Positions 1 to 10,928 of a DNA stretch of 64,000 nucleotides are shown here, piece by piece. The translations under genes and the position numbers were made by a program. The stretch covers positions 1,382,935 to 1,446,934 of the forward strand of contig BRXU01000031.1 in NCBI GenBank assembly GCA_030267565.1, read 5' to 3'. How positions within the stretch are numbered: the first letter of the stretch is position 1; each line of letters begins with the position of its first letter. The DNA comes from Pleodorina starrii. Its lineage: Eukaryota; Chlorophyta; Chlorophyceae; Chlamydomonadales; Volvocaceae. The notes beneath the pieces are model-generated. The model made no database searches. It was not told the DNA's origin and worked only from the letters and a program-made list of their open reading frames with translations.

Positions 1-3000
1 TTTCGGAGCGCTGGTTCTGCCTCCACTGGACCAGCCGAGCGTCCCTCAGCGCCTCGTGGCCATTCCCGCTCGCTTCAGCGGGCCAGCGCACTACCGGTGG
101 GTGCGGGGAGCCCAAACCGACCCGTAGGTCTGCTGTCCATGCCAACCTAAGTGAGCGATACTGCATTTTTATAGCGGGTTGCACTGGCGAATCTAGCGAA
201 GAGAATTAGGCCTTGAAAGGCATGAGGGCACACACTGCATGTGTCCATTCGGACGCCCTTTTGCGGGAACACGCTAGTGACCAGGGCGCCGCCGCCTCGA
301 GGCCCTGTGCTCCACTGGCCGCAAACACCCTCCGCCGCCACCACGTGCAGGGCAACGATGGTCAACGCCATGGTGGAGGAAATCAACCTGAGGCTCGCAG
401 AGTCCGTGCAACAGTTATACGGCATCGTACGGCGCCTCCTGAGCGCCAACCCCGCACCGGCGGCGGCCGGCGGCAGCAGGCCGGGCTGCGGACCGCAACC
501 ACCCCCGGCGCCGGCCCAGCAGCAATGGCAGCGCAAACAGGGCGGCCAAGCAGGGGCCCGATCCACCCCTCATGGGATCCAGCAAAGGCAGGGAGCGTTC
601 GGCCAGCAGAGCTTCGGAGGGCCGGCATCAAAGCTGCAGGGCGCGGCGGGTGCCGGCGGCGGCGGCGGCTTCGTCCGACTGCCCCCGGCGGCGCAGGCGG
701 CAGAGCTGGAGCGTGCCTGCCAGGCGGGACACGTGCCCTACTTTGCGTCGTGCACGCTGACCTGCTGGGTCAACCGGGAGGGCGGCGGCAGTGGCGGCGG
801 CGGTGGTCTCGGCGCCGGCAAGAAGAAGCGGGGGCGCGGTGGCGGCGGCGGCGGCGTGGATGAGGAGGATGACGAGGCGGACGGGGGGGCGACTCGCAGC
901 GTGCCCAAAGTGTCGTACTACCTGATCGTACCATCCGTGCGCAGCCGCCTCAAGAACACCCGGTGACTGAGGGTTGTGCTGGGCATTTAGCGGGTGGCCG
1001 ATCAGCACCAACGGCAACGTGGTGTTTGGGGTATTCGGGCTAAACCGCAGGTGCTCGCCGGCGAGTTGCGCCCATCCACACTTAACCCGTCTAACCCATA
1101 TGGCCTTCACGCAACCTGCGACTTCCTTCCGGCCTCCGGCCTGAGCGTGCCTCCCGAACGTTTCCTTGGTTTGGATTCTTCACTACCCGGAAAGCGGCTG
1201 GGAGGCACCACAAAACCTGCCAGTAATCCGCCCGCACTGCCCCGCTCTCCGTCCACCACCGCAGGCGACACGACCTGTGGATCGTCAGCTCCCACCCGCT
1301 TCTGCAGGGCAGCGGCCTGGGACCCGCAACTGCCGCTGCCGGCGGCGGTGCCAGCGGCGGCTGGCGGGTGATCTGCCGCAGCCTGTGGCACGGCCCCGAC
1401 CGGGACGGCAAGTTCGAAGTGGAGATGCTCACTGCGCCGCCGCCCGGCACCATCCGGTGCGTGTGCGCGTGTCTGTATGAGAGTGGCCGTACCTGTAAAG
1501 GGTGTACGGTAAATCAAGCTTGGAGAGCAGTGGAAGGACTGCGAGCAGGTGGCTTCGGGCGGTTGGGCAGGGACGTAGACCTCAACTCTCAAGTAAACGA
1601 CTTGGGCCCCAAAAGTCCCTACGGGTTGCAGCTCTTCCGGTAATGGTAAGGTAGCAGGTCTGCATTGGTAGTATTGCTGGGTCCTGGGTCCGTTCGCCAA
1701 CGTCGTCTCCGCTCCACCCCTACCGGCTCTGAACGAACCAGCAGCCATGACTATGAGTGCACCCATGACCGTGACCCAGGACCCTGGCGACCTGACCTGC
1801 AGGTCTCAGGCCGTGTACGCACTTCGAGGGCCGGACACGCAGTCGGAGGTGCAACTGGCGCAGCTACTGGGATCCATAGGGCCCCACGAACACGACCCAG
1901 CAGTGGCGGCAGCAGCCGCCCCCGCTGCCGCCGCCGCAGTCCTGCCGCTGCTGCGGCACTTGCTGTCCCGTCAACCGCCAGACGCGCCACTCGATCTGGC
2001 GGCAGCGTCAGCTGCGGTGGCGGCGGCAGCCCTTCGCGGCGGTGCGGGTGAGGGAGGCCGCGGCGGTTTCAAGCGGCCACGCGTCGAGGGGAAAATCAAG
2101 GGCGAGGCGGAGGCGGAGATGGAGGACGAGGGGGGTGAACAGGGCGACGCCGGCGCCTGCGGTGGGCCGTCGGCGGTTTCATCGCCCCAGGGCGGCAGCC
2201 GCAGCGGCGGCTGCCGCCGCGGCTTCGACGCTGCGGCCGTAGCCCGCGCGCATATCGCCCGCTTCCGCCTGAATGGCGACCAGGCTGCCGTGCTGCTGCA
2301 CTGCGCCTCTTGGTTCAAGGTGCAGCGGCAGCGGCCTCAGCCGCCGTCGGCGGCGGGCGGTCGTGTTCGCGGCGACGGCGCCGCCGCCAGGAGCGGTGAC
2401 GTTGGCAGCCCCAGCGCCAAGGACGTCGATGTCGAGGGCCCCTTAGAGGCGGCGGAAGGGCAGGTTCAGGACGACGATGACGACTTCGTGCTGTGGCAAT
2501 CGGATGACCGCCGCATCGCCGGAGGTTCGATGGTTCGCGCCAATGCCAATCCCAAGACCGCTGTGGGGAAGGGGCAGCGGCGCAGCGGGCAGCGGCGGGT
2601 GATAGTCGACGAGGAGGAGGAGGTGGAGCGGGAGGCGGAGGAGGACGCATCGCCTGGGGGTGGCAGCGAGGTTCATGAGCGGGGCACCGGTGACGGCGCG
2701 GAGGCTGCTGAGGTTGTCGGCAGTCGCGGCGTCGCGGCGGGAGCTCCCCTGGAGTGCCAGCCGCCTGTGTGCCTGGTGCACGGGCCGTTCGGTTCCGGTG
2801 AGTAGGCCTTGGCGGTGCGCGATAGGGGAGGGAAGGAAGGGAAAGGGGGTCAACACAGAGTCACATTCCATTTATGGCTTCAATAAACGCCTGCACGGGC
2901 TTATTTCGCTCTTGTCCCTCCGTAACTGCTATTTACTTGCTCGCCCGCGCGTGTGTACACGATACACAGAGATGTGCAAAATGCCGGGCTGGGGGAGGAT

Positions 3001-6000
3001 AGGGGCCCTGCTACGTGCGGCGCTTTGTTCTTCATGACCTGCACATCAGTTCTTGCCCGTCTTGCCCGACGGCCGTCGCCAGTTCCCTCCCAACGGCGAC
3101 GCATACCGCAGCGGACCTGTGGGAAGAAGGGGGAAGAGAAAGAAGATACGGTGCCCCTTCGGGGGGAGGGGGACAGCGTCCCGCCAGCCGACGGTGTGTT
3201 GCACTCACACCGGGCGCTGCTCGCTGCCCACTCCGTGATCCCGCTCCCCCTCAGGCAAGAGCAGCCTGCTGGTGGCCCTCATCCTGATGCTGGTGGAGCT
3301 CGGCAGAGAGCAGCAGCGGGCGGCCGCGGAGGAGGTGGCGGCGGCGGCCTCAGCCGGTGGCCGCAAGGGCCGCGGCGGCAAGAAGCAGGCAGCGGCGGCC
3401 GCATCCGGCGGCCCACCTCCCGTTCGTGTGCTGTTGGCCTCCCACACCAACGTGGCGGTGGACCGGGTGCTCATCGGGCTGCAGGTGGGGCGAGAAGAGG
3501 AGCTCCACCGCTGACCCACATCACATCGCCTGTCCTGTCCTGTCCTGTGTGCAAAATGCCAACCAATTCATGTATGAACAGTGGCAACCTCGAACTCTGC
3601 AACCCGCCTCAGGACGCCGGCTTCACGGACTTCCTCCGGCTGGGCAGTGTGGATCGAATCGCCAAGCCCGTGCTGCACCGCTCGCTGCGCTCCGGGGACA
3701 ACGACGGCGGCCGGGACACCGCCACCGAGCTGCGCAGGGCGCTCAAGGTAGAGTTCTGTGTACCGAAAGAACCTCGTGCCGGTATAAGGTTGAAGGGAGC
3801 AGCCTAATCGGCAACTTGAGGCCCAAATCGCGGCCGCATGCAGCGCAGCGTCTCACATCATTTTAAAGTTCGGCTGCTCCACGGCTGAGTTCGTGGCGGC
3901 CACGCAACCGGTACCCCAACCGCCCGCTCACCAACGGCAAACCGCCCCAACCGGCAATCGCAGGACGCTGCCTCGCCGACTGATGTGGCGTACATACAGG
4001 CGGAGTTGTCCGCGCTGGCGGCCGGCGCGGAGAAGCAGCGCCGCAAGGCTCTGCACACCTGCCCCGTGGTGGGGGCCACCGTGTGCTCACTGCTGCAGCC
4101 GTCTGCCGAGGTACGAACGTACGAACGCACGTGCGGAGGGGGGCGGGAGGCGGGAGGTGGGAGGTTAGCTACGGAGGAGAAATGATAGGGGAGAGAGGAG
4201 CCGCCCCGAGGTGCGGTTGCGTCAGTGCCGACCGATGGCTTTTGAGATGTGCCGAGTCGTCCGCCTGCACGATGCAGGATCTCTCGTTGGGCGAGCACGG
4301 TACCCCGCCGCCGTATTTCCTGCATATCGCTCAATAAGACACGGATTCAGAGCTTAACTTGGTGCGCCGTTCGGGGCTACCTCCGACTTTCCAGCTCAGG
4401 TGTAGCGCCTCTCGTGGCGTGCCCCCTGCCCTGCACCCGGTGCCTGCATGTGTGTGTATTTGTTGGCGGCGCAGGACGGCTGCGGCGGCACCTTCACGGT
4501 GGTGGTTTTGGACGAGTGCAGCCAGATGACCGAGCCGCTGTGCCTCGTGCCGCTGCTGAGGGCGAGGGCGAGGTGGGTCTTAGATGACAGAGCCGCTGCT
4601 GAGGGCGAGGGCGGGTTGGGTACGAGTAGCTTGCACAGTGGGCCAAGGTGCGCATGGCTTCGAGGGCAGGCCAGACCACCAACACATACTGGCAGTCAGC
4701 CAGTCCGATGCTGTGGCACCGTCCTTACTCCTTGGGTGGTAAGAACCATGCCTTGCATCTTATTCCCCCGCTGCCATGCACAACACCGCCTTACGAACCC
4801 CATGCACAGCAACCTGTATCGCTACCTCGGAGCACGAAGGCACCCTGTACTGCCCTCTCTTGGGCACCATAACAACTCACACAGCCCTCTCTTGGGGCAC
4901 GTATACAACCTTGGTCGCTCTGGTCCTCGAGCACCATGTTAGCCCATACCGCCCCTCTGTTTCATGCTCCTCTGTTTCATTTGGCCTCCCACATCCTCTC
5001 CCCCCCAGGTTCCTGGTTGCGGCCGGTGATCCACTGCAGCTGCCGCCCGTCATCGCGAACCCCGCGAACCTGACTGGCACCGCTGCGGCAGCGGCTGCGG
5101 CAGCGGCAGCGGCCGTACCGCAGCTCACGGTGGGCGGCGGACCGACCACCGGGTCGTCATTGTCGCCGTCAGCACTGCACCCGGCCTCGGCCTCTGCCGC
5201 TGCCGGCCCGCTGGACAGCATGCTGCGGCCCATGTTCGTGAGGTTGTCGCAACTGGGACACCAGCCCCACTTGCTCAGCTACCAGTACAGGTATGACGTC
5301 CGTACGACTCGTCTTGTCTTGTTGGTCACAGCGCCGCACCCCCCGGTCCGCTGGCGCGGTGGCTGTACCCTCCGAATGAGGGGTCTGGAGCCCACCGTAA
5401 TAACAACAAAAACAGCAACCTCCTGTCATTTATTAACTGTCTGATTTTTTAGCAACTGTCTGAATTTTTTAATGCGACCAGCAGCGGCGCAAGAAAGGCA
5501 CGAACGGCGTTGAAGGCAAAAGCGAGTTGGCAGGGGGGCTGTTGATAGCGAAATGGGGCCTACGGGGTCTGTCATTCATGTCGCACCTCGTCCTCTGCGC
5601 TCTCATGCCTTCGTTTTGAGGACTTTGGCGGACTGGCCGGTTGCCTGCAGGTGCCACCCGCTGCTATCGGGTATTGCCAACGCCGCCTTCTACGGCGGTC
5701 GCCTGAGGGACGGCTGTGCCGCCTCCGACCGTTCGCCGCTGCTGCCGGGGCTGCCCACGCTGTTGTTTGTGGAGGTGGCGGGGCAGGCGCAAGTGGACGG
5801 AGCCACGCGAAGCAGCTACAACATGGCAGAGGTGCGGTGGGTAGTAAAGGTGACACCGCAGCAATGGGGCAGAGGTGGGTGACAGGTAGGGATTGCAGGC
5901 GGCGCTGTTTGAGATGCGGCATTTCCTTCTTGCTGAACCTGGAATTTGGATAAAGACTTCAAAGAGGTTCGGCTGGCTGTCCGAGGTGTGCGTGGGGTGG

Positions 6001-8646
6001 ATATGTGGTAGGGTAAACGGCGTCGGGAATCGGTGGAGGGTGTGGGGGCTTCACGAAGTGCAATCCTGCAGTCCCGAACTGGCAACTGCACACGGTTCCT
6101 GCGGCCAGCTCTCGTCGCTTCTCCCGCTCAAAATAGGGCGTGAGGGCTTGCAGTTGGTTGCGCCGCGCTCCCTGTAAGACGACATTGCAGCATGAATCGA
6201 CAATGTGCAATGTGGCGTCAATCTCCTCTCCACATCATGGGAGGCAGGCGCAAACCAGCGAATCCAGAGACTTCTCTGTTTTGACCTACCGTCCCGTTTC
6301 ACTCCTTCCTCCCTCCCTCCCTCTCCGCTGCGTGTTCCGTCCACGATGGTTCAGGCCCACACGGTGGCTCGCGCCGTGGCGGCACTGCTTGAGTGTGGCG
6401 TGGAGGCCGAGGCGGTGGGCGTCATCTGCTTCTACCGGGCGCAGGTGGCAGCCATCCGGAGGGCGCTGCAGGCGCAGACGGCGGCTCAGGGAACGGAGGC
6501 GCCAGCCGCCGCCGTCACTGCTGGACCCACGGCGCGGGGCACCGGCCCCGTGGCCGAGGGCAGTGCCGCGGCGGCGGCGGTGGCGTCGGCGTCGGCTGGC
6601 GGGGAGCGTGCCGGCGGCGTGCAGGTGGCGACGGTGGATTCGTTCCAGGTGGGTGCGTGATTGGTTTTGCGGTTACGGCATATAATGCCATAGGCGGCTT
6701 CAAATTCGGTTGCCAGCTGTCCTGTCCTGTCCTGTCCGTCCTTGCATCAGCAGCCGGTATGCAGTAGCTTCCGTAGCTGTTGACAGTCGGCAAATCCTCG
6801 TCCGTGCCACTGCTCAGCGGGCCAGCAAGCACTCATGGTCGGCGGACGGGCTGTGGGGCAGACCAAGCCAAGGGCAGGAAGGAAAAGGAGGCTGAGACTG
6901 CCCAGCACATCCCACGCCCGCACACCCAACAATGTCCTTTGCTGCGCACACCTCTCCTTACGGCCCCTCCCTGCCTCACACCGGTCAAACCCAGCCCGCA
7001 CACTGACCCACGGGACCCACTTACCCACCGACCCAGGGTGCGGAGAAGGAGGTCGTTTTCCTGGCCACCACCGTTAGCCGGGCCGCCGACTTCGCTGCGG
7101 ACGCAAAACGGCTCAATGTGGCGCTGACGAGAGGTGAGCAGGGGGGGGGGCGGTGCTGTGTGGTGCAGCTCCGGTAGATCAGCACCCCGCAGCAAGGCAC
7201 GATAACGGCATCCGGCGGGGTACCTCACGTAACAAATGCAGGCTTCCAGGCAATGCGCGCTGCCCCGCCCCTCCCTCCATACCTGAGGCAGGGCAACCCT
7301 CGTACCGTTGCAGGTTTCATTACCATGCTCATCCTCAGCCGCCCCGTGTGTCCCCTCCAGGGAGGCGGCATTTGCTGGTGGTGGGAGCGCCAGCCGCCCT
7401 GTCCCAGACCTCGGCCGTATTCCAGGGCATCATCCGCACCTGCCAGGACGCCATGCGGACCACCCACAAGCCGCCGCCGCAGCAGGCACAGCTCGGTGCA
7501 CCTGCCACGAGGAACAACCACCACGCGCCCGGGTGTGCCCTCCCCGTGGCCCGGCAGCCCGACGCTCTATACATCTCGGCGGCGGGCCTGCACCACCTGC
7601 TGTCCTCGGCGGCGGGCGTGGGTGCGAGCGGCCACCCGCCTCAGACCCCCGAGTGCAGCTCATCCAGGGCCATGGCCGCTGCACCAGAGCTTCCAAGGCA
7701 GATGCCGCCACCACAGCTGCAACAGCCTCAGCAGGGTTTCGTGTGGCGACCGGGGCCAGCGCCTGGGTCGGCGCCGCCACCTCAGCTAAAACCGGGCGCT
7801 GCAGGGCCGCCTGCCCAGCAGTCCTGGCAGCCGCAGCACCACCAGCGCCACCAGCACTACCCAGAGGCTTCAATGCTTAGGGTACCACCAGCCGCCACAC
7901 CGGGGCCACTGGAGCAACGGCCGCAACAGCCACCGCCGCAGCGCCAGAACCTGCAACCCGGAAACTACCTGCAGTACCAACAGCAGCAGCACGACCACCA
8001 GCAGCACCAGCAGGCAACCATGCCACCCGCCGGGACCAACAGCGGCTTTCGCCCGGCGCCGGCGTGGCAGCAGCTGGCTGCAGGGCAGGCGCCGTCGCAG
8101 CCGCCCTGGGGTCACCCGGCCGCGGCTATGCAGGTGGCGGTAGTGAGGGCGCAGGAAGGTGCAGAGGGCAAGGCGGTGGAATGGGAGCTGGACGAGGACT
8201 GGGGCGAGGAGGGGGTTCTTGGGGAGAGCCCGGAGGGCTATGGAGGGTATGTGCGTGGGGTCTCAGGTCCGAGTCGCCCGCAGGTCGGTCAAGCCGGCGA
8301 CGACGCCAGCACCAACCCTGGCGCTGACACCGAAGCTGACGCCGGTGCCGACGATGTCGACGTATGTGGTCTCAGTGAAGGAGGTCCGAGCGTTGCCGCT
8401 CAGCAGCCGCTGGGCTCTCCCGCATGGCTGGACGCCCCGCCGGACTCCATGAAGCGGCCATTGCCATCGCAGCTACCTCTGCCGCCACAACCGCGGGTGC
8501 AGCCTGACTCGAGCGTTCAGGGCTCACCGGAGCGGCTCGGCGGCACCCGAGCATATGCACGCACGTCGTGGGTGGCAGACTTCATTGACGAGGCAGACTT
8601 GAGGCTTTCAAGCCTCGGCCCGGATGACGGGTGCGAGGACGCTTGA
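1..8646 (+). CDS. SF1B (Upf1-like) helicase, ZGRF1-like; 13 exons, 5' end outside window
   Basis: Exons read from GT-AG junctions: <1-96, 351-962, 1265-1456, 1803-2797, 3255-3484, 3613-3747, 3964-4110, 4475-4572, 5009-5290, 5651-5831, 6355-6648, 7037-7133, 7361-8646. Every junction phase agrees, giving about 1547 residues to TGA 8644-8646. Motifs in order (numbering from the window start): DLWIVSSHPLLQG near 300; Walker A GPFGSGKS split by an intron near 632; ASHTNVAVD near 694; DECSQ near 815; GDPLQLPP near 843; YRCHP near 930; DSFQ/GAEKE near 1087; RLNVALTRG near 1115; RRHLLVVG near 1124. These are the ATPase and helicase motifs of Upf1-like SF1B enzymes. The DLW-SSHP block ahead of the motor, and NMAEA after the RCHP exon, point to the ZGRF1 group, whose human member is a 5'-3' DNA helicase in recombination repair. 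No GRF zinc finger was seen; it may lie upstream. A Q/P-rich tail of about 400 residues follows the motor. Upf1, SMUBP2 or another SF1B branch is less likely. Confidence 0.82.
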
Positions 8647-9423
8647 GGAGCGGCTCTTGTGCGGCTGCGGACGGTGAATACGTGTGTGTGAGTGTGCGTG
8701 TTTGTTGTATCCACAATTCAGCAAAGGTCCGACCGGAAGATGCCCAGTCAGTTGACACCTCGGATACTTCCCAGGATACCGTACTACATTGTGCGGGTGG
8801 AGGGTTACAAGGCTCTTGTAGACGACAGGTGTCCAGCAGAGGGTATTTGCGGGGTCCTGGGGTACCGGTACCTGCTGACGTACAGCTCAGGGGACGATCG
8901 CCCGTAGGATCTAGGACGTACGTGCCATGTATGCGTGTCGAGCACATGCATCGGGTCTCTTGCATGGGGTTACGCATGCCACGTGCCAGGCTTTCCAGTT
9001 ACCCAGCCATTCCTTTAGATACGTACGCCCTGTGAATGAAATAAATGCAGACAAAATACGGAGTATGCGGGTACGATGCGGCGGCACCACGTATTGTTGG
9101 TCAAAGAGATGTATGGACGGACTGCGCACGGCGGGTGGCTGGGTGGTGGGGCGTGCGGAGGAGGGTCACAAGTACCGTCTGACGTGATGTGAATGATATA
9201 CGGTACTGCTGGCTGGCAATGGTTAGTTTCGTTCATTTGTAGGTGTTGCCACTTGCCAGGCGCGCGTGTGATGCATTTGCAGGGGCTGGGCCCACGGTAG
9301 CTGCGGCAGTATCTGTCGCCCCCACGTGGTACCAAGTGGCAATGGTTTCTTATAGTGGCTCGTAAGCTTGGCGTTCCATAGCTGGCCGCACAGCTGTTTG
9401 AAGCATCGTTTGTGCTTGTGCCG
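8647..9423. other. 3' flank of the helicase gene, probable 3' UTR and intergenic DNA
   Basis: No convincing coding region. The algal polyadenylation signal TGTAA is not seen close to the stop codon; the first one noticed is near 9925. An AATAAA-like AATAAATG lies near 9042. The 3' UTR limit therefore cannot be set from sequence. Confidence 0.4.
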
Positions 9424-9477
9424 GCCCGCCTTGTGCTGTAGAGTTCGAGTGCCCGCCTTGTGCTGTAGAGTTCGAGT
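9424..9477. repeat. 27-bp tandem duplication (2 copies)
   Basis: The 27-bp segment 9424-9450 is repeated exactly at 9451-9477, directly adjacent. It lies in non-coding DNA beyond the helicase gene. Confidence 0.85.
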
Positions 9478-9683
9478 GCTGGCAAACACGCACCCTGCAG
9501 CCTGCACGATGTACATTGACATGTCGAGGTCGTGCGACCGGGCAGGGTGTTGGCGACGTATCTGTTTCGTTTGTGAAACCCAAGTGTGTCTTCTGACGGA
9601 CCAGAAGGGATTTGATACCACGCTGCAGGTCGTTGGCACAGCATTTTTTCTTAGGCCCAGTCAATTTCCCGCAGGCATAGTAC

Positions 9684-9712
9684 TATAGGGTTTAAACTCT
9701 ATAAACCCTATA
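9684..9712. repeat. Perfect 11-bp inverted repeat containing telomere-like TTTAGGG/CCCTAAA-type sequence
   Basis: The arm TATAGGGTTTA (9684-9694) is followed after 7 nt by its exact complement TAAACCCTATA (9702-9712). Each arm carries an AGGGTTTA motif, so two telomere-like pieces face each other. A second, shorter inverted repeat (GGCTAAG / CTTAGCC) follows near 9733-9758. Confidence 0.75.
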
Positions 9713-10016
9713 ATCCTGCATAGGCCAACTTAGGCTAAGACGGCCACAACCTTAGCCAGACTTAAACCGGTGCTCGTTTGGTAGGGAGTACTGACTTAGC
9801 CGGATAATTGTAGGAGGGTTCGGTTGCGCTCAGCACATCTGGGTGAAGCTTGGAGCATCCTCGTGCGGTCCGTGCGGCTGCTCAGTCATCCACCTTCGTC
9901 CACATTTTTTGTACGGTAACCCACTGTAAGGTTTCACTTGATGCAAAAGATTTCTTCAGATAGCAATAATCGCTCGTAGTGTATCGTAGCAAGTTATTTA
10001 TAGAACCCCACCCACC
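9713..10016. other. Intergenic stretch, no gene seen
   Basis: No ORF, tRNA or rRNA was recognised. Composition shifts from GC-rich to AT-rich toward the right end, where C-runs begin. Confidence 0.5.
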
Positions 10017-10216
10017 CACCCCCTCATAAACCCCACCCACCCCCCCATAAATAAATATGAAAATAAATATAACATAAGTTAATAATGAATCAAAAATAAT
10101 AAAAATAATAATACATTAATTATTATTTATAACTTATGTATTATTTAATTTCATATATGTTTATGGGGGGGTTTTGGGGGTGTGGGGGGGGGTGGGTTTA
10201 GGGTTTTAGGGTTTTA
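10017..10216. repeat. AT-rich imperfect palindrome ending in a G-run and TTTTAGGG repeats (module A)
   Basis: The left side has C-rich blocks (CCCACCCACC) followed by ATAAATAAATAT. The right side mirrors this with an AT-rich tract followed by ATGGGGGGG, a long G-run and GTTTAGGGTTTTAGGGTTTTA (10195-10215). The two halves are roughly reverse-complementary around a centre near 10100. The TTTTAGGG units match the Chlamydomonas telomere repeat and lie here in an interstitial position. Confidence 0.65.
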
Positions 10217-10268
10217 TATGGGTCTGGTCTGGATATGGTCTGGATATGGTCTGGTCTGGTCTGGATAT
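10217..10268. repeat. Short TCTGG/ATATGG minisatellite
   Basis: Irregular tandem copies of GGTCTGGTCTGGATAT, beginning immediately after the telomere-like tract of module A. Confidence 0.7.
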
Positions 10269-10649
10269 GACACTACCGGCTTATCGGTTAAGGTCCCGGG
10301 ATCGATTCCTGGGGAGACTCCCGACATTGTCGGGAGCGGCGAGATTATGGCTAGCTGCTGAGATGAGGAGTTGGGCCCCAGTTGATTGGGCAGATGACAC
10401 GATTGATTGGTGGCGATTGCCGAACCCTCAGTCTCTACGGTTGTCGGGTGAACGGAAGAGGTGGGGTCCTAGTTGGCAGGACCAACCTCCTTGGACTCAC
10501 AGTTCGTATGGCGTTGGACAGTGTGATGGTGGTGGATTGTGCTCTAAGCGAACAAACACGTGGCTGTTAAATAAATCAATAGGAGGGCGGTGCCCTCACC
10601 CTAGAATGGGCCCAGAAAGCCCCACACACTCTAACAGAACATATGGGTA
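10269..10649. other. About 380 bp of mixed-composition DNA between telomere-like modules; possible degenerate tRNA-derived retroposon
   Basis: This block is not AT-rich, unlike both sides. At 10295-10313 it has a 6-bp stem closing a 7-nt loop ATCGATT, which resembles a tRNA T-arm and fits the pol III B-box pattern GWTCRANNC. No acceptor stem or complete cloverleaf could be built. A short hairpin GAGGGC-GGT-GCCCTC lies near 10583-10597. A 135-codon ORF crosses the block but has no recognisable protein features. A tRNA-derived SINE is possible; unrelated filler DNA is equally possible. Confidence 0.3.
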
Positions 10650-10786
10650 TTAGGGTTTTACAAATATGCATTATTATCATTATGATTATTGAATTATGAT
10701 TAAGTATTTATGTATTATTTATTTATTATATATTTATGGGGGGGTGGGGGGGTGGGGGGTGGGGGGATGGGGTTTTAGGGTTTTAA
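10650..10786. repeat. AT-rich / G-run / TTTTAGGG module B
   Basis: Starts with TTAGGGTTTTA (about 10652-10662). It continues with AT-rich sequence including TATGTATTATTTA, then a G-run of about 35 nt interrupted by single T or A, and ends in GGTTTTAGGGTTTTA (10771-10785). The order is the same as in modules A and C. Confidence 0.7.
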
Positions 10787-10928
10787 ATGGGTATAAGGTT
10801 TTCAAAATAATGTATAATTATTTATATTACAAGTGATTTATTATTCATAACTTATGTATTATTTAATTTCACATATATGTATGGGGGGTTGGGGAGGTGG
10901 GGGGGGGTTAGGGTTTTAGGGTTTTATA
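10787..10928. repeat. AT-rich / G-run / TTTTAGGG module C, abutting the 8-bp minisatellite
   Basis: Contains TAACTTATGTATTATTTA, also present in module A near 10130, then a G-run and GGTTAGGGTTTTAGGGTTTTATA. The 8-bp array begins directly after its TATATG. Confidence 0.75.

Noticed and set aside
147..1766. Minus-strand ORFs over the helicase exons and introns
   Set aside because: Shadows of the GC-rich coding strand. The + strand exon chain has consistent phases and conserved helicase motifs.
10248..10320. tRNA gene
   Set aside because: Only a T-arm-like hairpin and B box are present. No acceptor stem, D-arm or anticodon arm could be paired.
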